Assembly (NCBI GenBank): GCA_900771365.1
Contig: CAAGNU010000295.1
Location: 1 to 21,885 of the forward strand
Direction: 5' to 3'
Source of the DNA: Bacteroidales bacterium
GTDB lineage: Bacteria > Bacteroidota > Bacteroidia > Bacteroidales > P3
DNA: 21,885 nucleotides
Numbering within the stretch: position 1 is the first letter of the stretch; every line of letters begins with the position of its first letter. The position numbers and the translations under genes were made by a program. Below the pieces are notes generated by a model, which saw only the letters and a list, made by a program, of their open reading frames with translations, searched no databases and was not told where the DNA came from. Below are positions 1 through 7,502 of this stretch, in pieces.

Positions 1-14
1 CCGACACATATAAA

Positions 15-91
15 TATAAGGATTTGCAATCCGCATTAAATAATTCATTATAAATAATGTATGATATGTTTGCGGATTATAAATCCTTATA
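15..91. repeat. Long imperfect inverted repeat of the GCGGATT/AATCCGC family
   Basis: Two 21-base arms at 15-35 and 71-91 are reverse complements except for two central bases, enclosing a 35-base AT-rich loop. Each arm also contains its own small palindrome (GGATT-N3-AATCC). The same core recurs at 100-120 and in the glmM terminator at 21683-21708, so this is a dispersed palindromic element rather than a one-off hairpin. Its function is unknown; transcription termination or a REP-like role is possible. Confidence 0.7.
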
Positions 92-99
92 TTAGACAG

Positions 100-120
100 G
101 CTCGGATTATAAATCCGAGC
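100..120. repeat. Short palindrome, same family
   Basis: Nine-base arms GCTCGGATT and AATCCGAGC flank a 3-base loop (ATA). It lies 8 bases after the previous inverted repeat and directly abuts the coding remnant that follows. Confidence 0.7.
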
Positions 121-198
121 CAACGTGAAGGCCTCCCCGTCAAACCCACCGACGAAGCCCTCCCCGGCCTCCCCTACATCCTCATCCCCAAGAACTGA
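121..198 (+). pseudogene. 3' coding remnant, family not recognised
   Basis: This stretch reads as REGLPVKPTDEALPGLP followed by YILIPKN and a TGA stop, with the C-ending codon preference of the real genes around it (CTC, CCC, GTC, ACC, GAC, ATC). Upstream the frame runs through the palindrome at 100-120 and the arm at 71-91 to an ATG at 61, with a stop just before that, so no full-length gene is present. I infer the tail of a gene whose 5' part was lost or replaced by the palindromic repeats. It could also be a chance GC-rich run. I do not recognise the protein. Confidence 0.35.
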
Positions 199-232
199 CC
201 CCGCCGCGGCATCTGTCCGCCACTACACACAA

Positions 233-262
233 TAAAGAAAGGGAGCCCCGCAATCGAGACTC
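233..262. terminator. Probable bidirectional terminator
   Basis: AAAGGGAG and CTCCCTTT form an 8-bp stem with a 14-base loop. T-rich tracts follow on both strands (CCCTTTTGTT on plus, CTTTCTTTATT on minus). It could end dnaK transcription from the right and any transcript entering from the left. It lies about 135 bases beyond the dnaK stop codon. Confidence 0.5.
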
Positions 263-302
263 CCTTTTGTTATGTGGATTATGTGTCCTTGTCTGTTGTT
301 GC

Positions 303-327
303 CCCCAAAAGTGAGGGACTTTTGGGG
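303..327. repeat. Perfect hairpin in the dnaK 3' region
   Basis: CCCCAAAAGT and ACTTTTGGGG form a perfect 10-bp stem with a 5-base loop (GAGGG). There is no T-tract after it on the minus strand, so a simple Rho-independent terminator is not obvious. It may protect the 3' end of the dnaK mRNA. Confidence 0.55.
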
Positions 328-376
328 AACGCCTGGCGGCGTGAGCCCGCGAGGGGCTCTTCTCCGCTTCGCTATC

Positions 377-395
377 GTAAAGCTCCACTGGAGCT

Positions 396-399
<4 letters not shown>
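377..399 (-). repeat. Hairpin overlapping the dnaK stop codon
   Basis: GTAAAGCTCC and GGAGCTTTAC form a perfect 10-bp stem with a 3-base loop. The stem includes the TAA stop of dnaK (396-398). With the hairpins at 303-327 and 233-262 it makes a series of stem-loops after dnaK. Confidence 0.6.
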
Positions 400-2330
<1,931 letters not shown>

Positions 2331-2449
2331 TTTATTTCTTTTTTTTATTTATTATTCTATTTTTATTTGTCCGATTAGGAGACTTCCCGATTGGCAGGAT
2401 TGCGAGCCGCTCAATCTTCTCGCCTTCTAATCTCACAATCTTTTTTATC

Positions 2450-2465
2450 TGCAAAAACAATGCCA
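2450..2465 (-). promoter_or_regulatory. Sigma-54 (RpoN)-type -24/-12 promoter for dnaK
   Basis: On the minus strand this reads TGGCATTGTTTTTGCA, matching the RpoN consensus TGGCAC-N5-TTGCA at all but one defined position, with exactly 10 bases between the invariant GG and GC. Initiation about 12 bases downstream would give a dnaK leader of roughly 110 nt. The match is seen directly; use of the site by RpoN is inference. Confidence 0.6.
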
Positions 2466-2488
2466 AAGCCTTTTTTTATGCCAAAAAC

Positions 2489-2512
2489 TGACATTTTGTC
2501 ATAATCATGACA
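2489..2512. promoter_or_regulatory. Overlapping inverted repeats, candidate operator
   Basis: The order is TGACA-TTT-TGTCAT-AATC-ATGACA. The middle half-site can pair with either neighbour (5-bp arms, 3-base spacer; 6-bp arms, 4-base spacer). It lies about 24-47 bases upstream of the sigma-54-like site and about 35 bases before the murF start, so it could act on either gene. An activator or repressor site is inferred. Confidence 0.45.
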
Positions 2513-2545
2513 CAATAAAGCGACACAGTGGCCGTTATTGCTGAC

Positions 2546-3886
2546 ATGATTGAAGAAATTTATAAGACATATTTGCAGTCCCGCACTGTCACGACAGACT
2601 CGCGTGCCATCACGCCCGGCTGCCTCTTCTTTGCCTTCAAAGGCGAAAAATTCGACGGCAACGCCTTCGCACCCCAGGCGCTCGAACAGGGCGCAGCCCT
2701 CTGCATCATCAGCGACCCTCAGTACAAGGTTGACGACCGCTGCATCGTGGTGCCCGACGTCCTCGCAACGCTCCAAGAGCTCGCCACCCACCACCGCCGC
2801 CAGCTCTCCATCCCCGTGATTGGCATCACCGGCACCAACGGCAAGACCACCACCAAGGAGCTCGTCAACGCCGTCCTCTCCCGCCGCTACCGCACCCACG
2901 CCACGCAGGGCAACTTCAACAACCACCTCGGCGTGCCCCTCACCCTCCTCTCCATCCCCGCCAACGCGGAGATCGCCATCGTGGAGATGGGCGCCAACCA
3001 CCCCGGCGAGATTGCCGACCTCTGCAAGATTGCCCAGCCCACCTTCGGCCTCATCACCAACGTGGGCCGTGCCCACCTCGAAGGCTTCGGCAACTTCGAA
3101 GGCGTCATCCAGACCAAGACAGCCCTCTACCGCCACCTCGCCAGCGTGGGCGGCACCATCTTCGTCAACGCCGACAACGAGATACTCATACAGAGCATCG
3201 AAGAGATAACGGCAGGAAGGCCGCAAAACTCCCTCAACCTAATCGCTTACGGGCAGACCCAACTCTTAACTCTTAACTCTGCACTCTTAACTAAAGGGCA
3301 TCTCGTGGGCTCCGACCCCTACATGAAGTTCTATCTCGAAGAGGGCGACAATGTATATTCTATCCAGTCGCAGCTCCTCGGCAACTACAACTTCGACAAC
3401 GCCATGGCCGCCGCCGCCGTGGGCCGTCACTTCCGCGTCGAGCTCTGGGACATCAAAGAGGCCATCGAGCAGTACGAGCCCGCCAACAAGCGCTCGCAGT
3501 ACAAGGAGACCGCCCGCAACGTCCTCTTCCTCGACTGCTACAACGCCAACCCCTCCAGCATGAAGGTGGCCCTCGACAACTTCGAAGCCCTCCAGCGCGA
3601 CAACAAGGTGGCCATGCTCGGCAATATGCGCGAGCTCGGCGCCGACAGCCGCCACGAGCACGAAGCCATCGTCCAGCGCCTCCTCGCCGCCAACCTCGCC
3701 CAGGTGGTCCTCGTAGGCCCCGAGTTCGAGTTCGCCGCCCATATCGCCGACGCGCCCAGACTCCTCTGGTTCGCCACCTCCGACGACGCCAAAGCCCACT
3801 TCACGCAGCACCCCCTCTCCCACGCCACCATCCTCCTCAAAGGCTCCAACGGCACCCAGATGTGGAAGCTCGAAGAGGTGTTGTAA
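2546..3886 (+). CDS. murF: UDP-N-acetylmuramoyl-tripeptide--D-alanyl-D-alanine ligase
   Basis: Cytoplasmic ligase that adds D-Ala-D-Ala to the UDP-MurNAc-tripeptide, the last soluble step in making the peptidoglycan precursor. The 446-residue product shows the Mur ligase P-loop GTNGKTTTK (96-104), EMGANHPGEI (147-156), NVGRAHLEGFG (172-182), LGNYNFDNAMAA (278-289), CYNANPSSM (331-339) and KGSNGTQMW (432-440). The ATG at 2546 is chosen over an in-frame GTG at 2528 because MIEEIYKTYL matches the usual N-terminus. Residues about 239-249 are encoded by tandem AACTCTT heptamers and look like an in-frame insertion before the central-domain segment YMKFYL. No other mur gene is adjacent. Confidence 0.96.
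   Translation: MIEEIYKTYLQSRTVTTDSRAITPGCLFFAFKGEKFDGNAFAPQALEQGAALCIISDPQYKVDDRCIVVPDVLATLQELATHHRRQLSIPVIGITGTNGKTTTKELVNAVLSRRYRTHATQGNFNNHLGVPLTLLSIPANAEIAIVEMGANHPGEIADLCKIAQPTFGLITNVGRAHLEGFGNFEGVIQTKTALYRHLASVGGTIFVNADNEILIQSIEEITAGRPQNSLNLIAYGQTQLLTLNSALLTKGHLVGSDPYMKFYLEEGDNVYSIQSQLLGNYNFDNAMAAAAVGRHFRVELWDIKEAIEQYEPANKRSQYKETARNVLFLDCYNANPSSMKVALDNFEALQRDNKVAMLGNMRELGADSRHEHEAIVQRLLAANLAQVVLVGPEFEFAAHIADAPRLLWFATSDDAKAHFTQHPLSHATILLKGSNGTQMWKLEEVL
3261..3293 (+). repeat. Tandem AACTCTT heptamers inside murF
   Basis: Three copies of AACTCTT/AACTCTG and one CACTCTT, plus a partial copy, lie in tandem. One unit is 7 bases, so only multiples of three units keep the reading frame. They encode the Leu/Thr-rich stretch QLLTLNSALLT. 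Confidence 0.75.
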
Positions 3887-3898
3887 GCAGAAGCCTCT

Positions 3899-3950
3899 CG
3901 ACCCCATTCGACCAATCCACCCCATTCGACTCATTCGATTCGTTCGACTG
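3899..3950. repeat. ATTCGACTC-type 9-bp repeats after murF
   Basis: CCCCATTCGACC is followed by CCCCATTCGACT, CATTCGATT and CGTTCGACT in near-tandem 9-base steps, starting 13 bases after the murF stop. The same motif returns at 4781-4803 and, inverted, at 4858-4880. Confidence 0.65.
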
Positions 3951-4079
3951 GGATGCTGCACCTTTTTTTCTCAAAACTCACCACGCTGCCATTTGTTAAA
4001 ATCTGAGCCTCGCAGACACTCCGCCATAGCCGATAGATAGCGCCACCTCAGCACCGCTCATCCTCTACCCTCCGAGCGG

Positions 4080-4127
4080 AGCTAAGGCGAAGCTAAGGCG
4101 AAGCTAAGGCGGAGCTATAGCGGAGCT
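4080..4127. repeat. 11-bp tandem repeat (AGCTAAGGCGA)
   Basis: AGCT starts at 4080, 4091, 4102, 4113 and 4124, exactly every 11 bases, within units AGCTAAGGCGA, AGCTAAGGCGA, AGCTAAGGCGG and AGCTATAGCGG. A second array with the same period and related units is at 18867-18911. Confidence 0.8.
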
Positions 4128-4377
4128 TCACAGAGGCTTTAGAGAGCGTTTTCCCATTAACAATCGCTAACATTTGTGTTAAAACGGCACCTGCCGCCCA
4201 CCTCCACAAATCCGCCATCACACTGCCAAAGTCCCTGCCATCCTCATGCACACGCAAGCCCCCTACTACTACCCTGTCAAGAAAAGAGTCATAAGATGAG
4301 AAAGACACCTGCCTCCTCCTACAGCATAAGGACACCATCCTGACAGCGGCAAGGCAAGAGAGGGAATGCCAAATGTC

Positions 4378-4413
4378 ACAATGTTACAATGTGATTTCTA
4401 TAGTCTGAAAAAA
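4378..4413. repeat. 36-bp direct repeat, copy 1
   Basis: This 36-base segment, starting ACAATGTTACAATGTGA and ending with an A-run, recurs at 4964-4999 with one substitution. Both copies are preceded by AGAGAGGGAATG or AGAGAAGGGAATG. A 24-base inverted partial copy sits at 4536-4559. Confidence 0.8.
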
Positions 4414-4535
4414 ACGGCAACAATACATAGAAGAAGAGAATAATAGATTATACATATATATAAATAATATAATATAAATATATATTATATTTTCTTCTAC
4501 CATTTGGCAATGCAGAAATAAAAAAAACACTGATT

Positions 4536-4559
4536 TCACATTGTAACATAGTAACATTC
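4536..4559. repeat. Inverted partial copy of the TTACAATG repeat
   Basis: The reverse complement of this segment matches 4957-4980 at 23 of 24 positions (core ATGTTACAATGTGA). It faces both direct copies and could pair with either in a single strand. Confidence 0.7.
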
Positions 4560-4780
4560 TATATAATTATATGAGAGTAAATCAGATACGCACAACAACT
4601 AGAAAATAACATTCCCACACAAAAAATAACATTCCCTACCATTCTTTCCATGGTCTCCATTCCCTATAATTCATGTAACATACAAAATACCACCGATATA
4701 ACCATATTTCAAGACCATCTGCCTCATTTGGCAGAACAACCCCATCAAGGCCAGAAAAGAGCAACAGGAACAGACGAACA

Positions 4781-4880
4781 ACCCCATTCGATTCATTCGA
4801 CTGCCTGGCCTATACCTTCATTCCAATCGAAACACACTTCAAAACAAAAAGCCCACACAATCGAACGAATCGAATGGGGT
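4781..4880. repeat. Inverted repeat with 23-bp arms (ATTCGA family)
   Basis: Arms at 4781-4803 and 4858-4880 are reverse complements except for two transitions and enclose 54 bases. The arm sequence belongs to the repeat found just after murF at 3899-3950. It could fold into a long stem-loop; there is no T-tract to mark it as a terminator. Confidence 0.7.
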
Positions 4881-4963
4881 AAAAACTGACAAGCTATTTT
4901 CAGCCTATCCCTGCGGCACAGTGCCCCTGTTCCGACAGCAGCAAATCAAGAGAAGGGAATGTT

Positions 4964-4999
4964 ACAATGTTACAATGTGATTTCTATAGTTTGAAAAAA
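4964..4999. repeat. 36-bp direct repeat, copy 2
   Basis: Second copy of the segment at 4378-4413, 586 bases downstream, with 35 of 36 positions identical. It ends about 25 bases before the -33 element of the endonuclease-like gene. Confidence 0.8.
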
Positions 5000-5023
5000 T
5001 GATGATGAAGTTCAAAAAAATTT

Positions 5024-5053
5024 ATTGCAGTTCAAAAAAAAATCGTACCTTTG
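5024..5053 (+). promoter_or_regulatory. Bacteroidota-type promoter of the endonuclease-like gene
   Basis: The -7 element is TACCTTTG (5046-5053). An ATTG (5024-5027) lies 18 bases upstream, close to the TTTG-N19-TAnnTTTG consensus of the primary sigma factor in this phylum. The start codon at 5138 gives a leader of about 75-80 nt. Two AGTTCAAAAAAA copies overlap or flank the -33 region. Confidence 0.65.
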
Positions 5054-5137
5054 CAAACCGACAGCATCTGCAAAACGCAACTCCCACTCTGCACAAACCA
5101 CTTGTATTCAACACGAAATCTGGAAAAATAGTTGTAT

Positions 5138-6148
5138 ATGATATCGTTTAAAGAACAGGAAAGAGAACGCCAAATTCAATTGGCCAAAACGACTGCACTG
5201 TTTGACCATTCCGAAACTGGGGGAATCTACAAAAGCATTCCCCGAGATTTCGTTCTCAAGAGACAAGACTGCAATCTATTCAAAGGAATCCGCGGGCATG
5301 TGGAAAAATACTTCAAAGATAATAATATCTCTTGGTGGGGAGGGGCAAAACCTACTGGACATCTATTATCCTCACAGATTGCATGCCTCAACCACCTGTT
5401 CATGTTCAGACACGACCCTCAGATGGTCCTATCCATCTTGAACAACATTCGCAACGAATATGTAGCAGTATGCCCGCTTCCATGCGATAAGGAGAACACA
5501 AGGGGCAAAGACTGCGAGGAGGGATATATCGCCTTTGAAGCAGTGTCTGACAAAGACCATCTCAACGAAGACGCACCGAAAAGAGGAACCAACTGCACCT
5601 CTATAGATGCTGTTGCCTTAGCAAAACACATATCGGGAAAGACCCATCTAATCCTTATTGAATGGAAATATACCGAAAGTTATGCCTCCAACGATAAGTC
5701 CATGGAAGATGGTGACGGCAAACCCAAAGGTGGCCACGAAAAAGGCGATGAACGTTTGAGAAGATATGGCGATTTGATCACACAATCAAATTTCTTAAAA
5801 TCGATGAACGATTACCGCTCTTCAATATATTTTCAGGAACCATTTTATCAGCTTATGCGACAGACACTATGGGCAGAACAGATGATTCTACATAAGTGCG
5901 ACGAGACAATCAAGGCTGACGATTATCTGCATTTACATGTTGTGCCTTCTGAAAATCATGATTTACTACAACACAACTACAAACGATTCAATATGTCGAA
6001 TGGCATGGAGGATGCTTGGCACAGTGTCCTGACCGAAGAAGGCTCAAAAAGATATCTCCTAATCTCTCCCAAGGGGCTAATTTCACCCATCAAAGAGAAA
6101 TATAGTGAACTGTATGATTATTTGGCAAAACGGTATTATGGAGAATGA
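5138..6148 (+). CDS. Solitary PD-(D/E)XK endonuclease-like protein (PGN_0703-type)
   Basis: The 336-residue product resembles, from memory, the putative restriction endonucleases named after PGN_0703 of Porphyromonas gingivalis. It shows a PD-(D/E)XK-like core: Asp157 in TSIDAVAL, then LILIEWKYTE (171-180) with Glu175 and Lys177, preceded by Glu134 in YIAFEAVS. The later segment FYQLMRQTLWAEQM (236-249) looks like a conserved family helix. There is no signal peptide or membrane segment, so it should be cytoplasmic. The ATG at 5138 is preferred to a TTG at 5132. No methyltransferase, specificity subunit or helicase is nearby. The gene is visibly more AT-rich than its neighbours and lies beside a repeat block, which suggests acquisition by transfer. 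Nuclease activity and target are inferred. Confidence 0.7.
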   Translation: MISFKEQERERQIQLAKTTALFDHSETGGIYKSIPRDFVLKRQDCNLFKGIRGHVEKYFKDNNISWWGGAKPTGHLLSSQIACLNHLFMFRHDPQMVLSILNNIRNEYVAVCPLPCDKENTRGKDCEEGYIAFEAVSDKDHLNEDAPKRGTNCTSIDAVALAKHISGKTHLILIEWKYTESYASNDKSMEDGDGKPKGGHEKGDERLRRYGDLITQSNFLKSMNDYRSSIYFQEPFYQLMRQTLWAEQMILHKCDETIKADDYLHLHVVPSENHDLLQHNYKRFNMSNGMEDAWHSVLTEEGSKRYLLISPKGLISPIKEKYSELYDYLAKRYYGE

Positions 6149-6214
6149 TTTTTGTTCCCGCGAACTCTATGTGCTTGCGACAGTCGTCTCTCTCGATAAT
6201 TGAGGCCTATTTAT

Positions 6215-6249
6215 ACAGTAAAGCCCCGCTTGAGGCGGGGCTTTACTGT
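6215..6249. terminator. Shared terminator of convergent genes
   Basis: Perfect 15-bp arms (ACAGTAAAGCCCCGC and its complement) enclose a 5-base loop (TTGAG). It lies between the endonuclease-like gene, which ends at 6148, and the barrel-protein gene, which ends at 6269. The stem is GC-rich at its tip and A/T-rich at its base, so it can act in both directions. Confidence 0.85.
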
Positions 6250-6268
6250 TTGACACCTTACGAATATA

Positions 6269-7177
6269 TTAGAGTGTGAAACGGATACCGAACTCGTGAA
6301 TCTTAGAACCCTGACCAGAAGTATAGGTGGGCAGTAAGTTGAAATAGACCTCGGTGCCGGGGGCGAAAATGAGCCATTTGTTCTGCGTTCCCACAGCGAC
6401 ATCAAGACGGAAGGTGTTGAAGGTGCTCATGTCCTTGCCGAAGTTGAATCCGGGGATAGCGCCGACATACCAGCCGTGCTGGTTGTCCTTGTTGATGTGG
6501 CTGAGCTTGATGGGGACGACGATGGTGCTGTAGGCCTTGGTAGCCTCGTCACCATTGTAGGAGGCAGCAGTGATGCCGTCGCCGGTGATGCCGAGGTGCG
6601 AGTAGCAATAGAGGGTGTAGCGATAGCCGAGACCGATGTTGAAATCCCAATGTTTGGCGATGGGACGGTGATAGTCGAAGACGACTCCCAGGTTGAAACC
6701 AACACTATTGTAGTAGTTGTTCTTGCCGTAGAGGAGACGATCGGTGAGGAGGCTTGCGTAAGGATCGGCGGTGAAGCCGGGCTTGCGGCCCCATTTAGCG
6801 TAGTTTTCCTGACGTTTTGCCTTCTGGGCAGCTTTCTTCTCGGCAGCCTTGCGCTCGTTCTCGGCCTTGACCTGCTCACGTTTCTGGCGATCCTGCTCTT
6901 TCTTCAGAGCCTTCTCAGCCTCTTTCTGCTGTTCCTTGGCTAACTTCTCTTCAGCTTTCTGCTGCTCTTTGGCGAGCTGCTCTTCTTCTTTCTGCTGCTC
7001 TTTAGCGAGGCGTTCCTGCTCTTTCTGCTGCTGCTTGAGGAGGTCCTGCTGTTCTTTCTGTTGCTGCTTCATCAAAGCTTCCTGCTGTTTCTGACGCTCG
7101 ATGGAGTCGTTGCTCTGAGCGAAGACGGTGCCAGCCGTGAGGGCCATAGCTACCATGAAAATGTAAAATTTCTTCAT
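6269..7177 (-). CDS. Outer membrane beta-barrel protein with periplasmic hendecad coiled coil
   Basis: The start at 7177 gives a clear signal peptide (MKKFYIFMVAMALTAGTVFA, cleavage near residue 20) and a 302-residue product. Residues 35-100 are six consecutive 11-residue units, most of the form LAKEQQKEEEQ, very rich in Gln, Glu and Lys, and the helical region continues to about 125. Residues about 131-302 have alternating hydrophobic strands with Tyr/Phe/Trp (NSVGFNLGVVFDY, WDFNIGLGYRYTLY, HGWYVGAIPGFNFG) and end in FGIRFTL, typical of a small outer-membrane barrel. The helical rod would sit in the periplasm. No specific family is recognised and the function is unknown. A longer in-frame reading upstream runs into the tRNA gene and is not plausible. 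Confidence 0.8.
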   Translation of the reverse strand: MKKFYIFMVAMALTAGTVFAQSNDSIERQKQQEALMKQQQKEQQDLLKQQQKEQERLAKEQQKEEEQLAKEQQKAEEKLAKEQQKEAEKALKKEQDRQKREQVKAENERKAAEKKAAQKAKRQENYAKWGRKPGFTADPYASLLTDRLLYGKNNYYNSVGFNLGVVFDYHRPIAKHWDFNIGLGYRYTLYCYSHLGITGDGITAASYNGDEATKAYSTIVVPIKLSHINKDNQHGWYVGAIPGFNFGKDMSTFNTFRLDVAVGTQNKWLIFAPGTEVYFNLLPTYTSGQGSKIHEFGIRFTL

Positions 7178-7252
7178 ATTTGTGTGTATTAAATTTATTA
7201 TATAATGGATATATAACGGAACAATAAAATATATATTGTATGATAAACGAAA

Positions 7253-7280
7253 AAAAGGACTTGATTTCTCAAGTCCTTTT
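7253..7280 (-). terminator. Terminator of tRNA-Pro
   Basis: AAAAGGACTTGA and TCAAGTCCTTTT form a 12-bp stem with a 4-base loop, followed on the minus strand by a T-run. It begins 6 bases after the tRNA 3' end. Confidence 0.85.
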
Positions 7281-7285
7281 CTTTG

Positions 7286-7359
7286 TCGGGGCGAAAAGAC
7301 TCGAACTTTCGACCCCTTGCACCCCATGCAAGTGCGCTAGCCAACTGCGCCACGCCCCG
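7286..7359 (-). tRNA. tRNA-Pro (anticodon GGG)
   Basis: The minus strand folds as a 74-nt cloverleaf. The acceptor is CGGGGCG/CGCCCCG with the C1-G72 pair typical of proline tRNAs and discriminator A73. The D stem is GCGC/GCGC; the anticodon stem CTTGC/GCAAG encloses ATGGGGT, so the anticodon is GGG (7323-7325) with G37; the T arm is GAAAG-TTCGAGT-CTTTT. The 3' CCA is not encoded (CAAA follows). It decodes CCC and CCU. Confidence 0.93.
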
Positions 7360-7404
7360 AACATTTTGTTTCGTTTGTGATTCTCATCCTCTCGAAAACG
7401 GGTG

Positions 7405-7436
7405 CAAAGATACGACTTTTTTTTCAACCCACCAAA
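7405..7436 (-). promoter_or_regulatory. Promoter of tRNA-Pro
   Basis: On the minus strand TTTG (7433-7436) is followed after 20 bases by TATCTTTG (7405-7412), a close match to the Bacteroidota primary promoter. Initiation near 7398 would leave about 39 nt of 5' leader for processing. Confidence 0.75.
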
Positions 7437-7502
7437 TTTTTTTTCAAAAAAGCATCTTCGCTCCCATAAAAATCATTATATAACTATCATGTGTATCAGT
7501 CG

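Larger units (their letters stand above)
3887..5137. other. Gene-free, repeat-dense block between murF and the endonuclease gene
   Basis: About 1.25 kb with no convincing gene on either strand. It holds ATTCGACTC-type repeats (3899-3950, 4781-4803, 4858-4880), an 11-bp phased AGCT array (4080-4127), a 36-bp direct repeat (4378-4413, 4964-4999) with an inverted partial copy (4536-4559), and a nearly pure A/T tract (about 4446-4492). Short open frames at 4093-4338 and 4650-4889 have no recognisable domain and run through the repeats. The last 110 bases carry the promoter of the next gene. Confidence 0.75.

Noticed and set aside
2528..2545. GTG start for murF
   Set aside because: The six extra residues are not typical of MurF, and the ATG at 2546 gives the usual N-terminus.
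3261..3293. Phase-variable switch in murF
   Set aside because: The heptamer count could shift the frame, but murF is essential, so on/off switching is not a credible function. Kept only as an unusual insertion.
4093..4338. 81-codon open frame on the minus strand in the repeat block
   Set aside because: It overlaps the 11-bp array and shows no recognisable features.
4650..4889. 79-codon open frame in the repeat block
   Set aside because: It spans both arms of the ATTCGA inverted repeat, has no domain, promoter or plausible codon use, and ends at the repeat.
7283..7483. 66-codon open frame across the tRNA
   Set aside because: It is the reverse-strand reading of tRNA-Pro plus promoter DNA, a common false protein.
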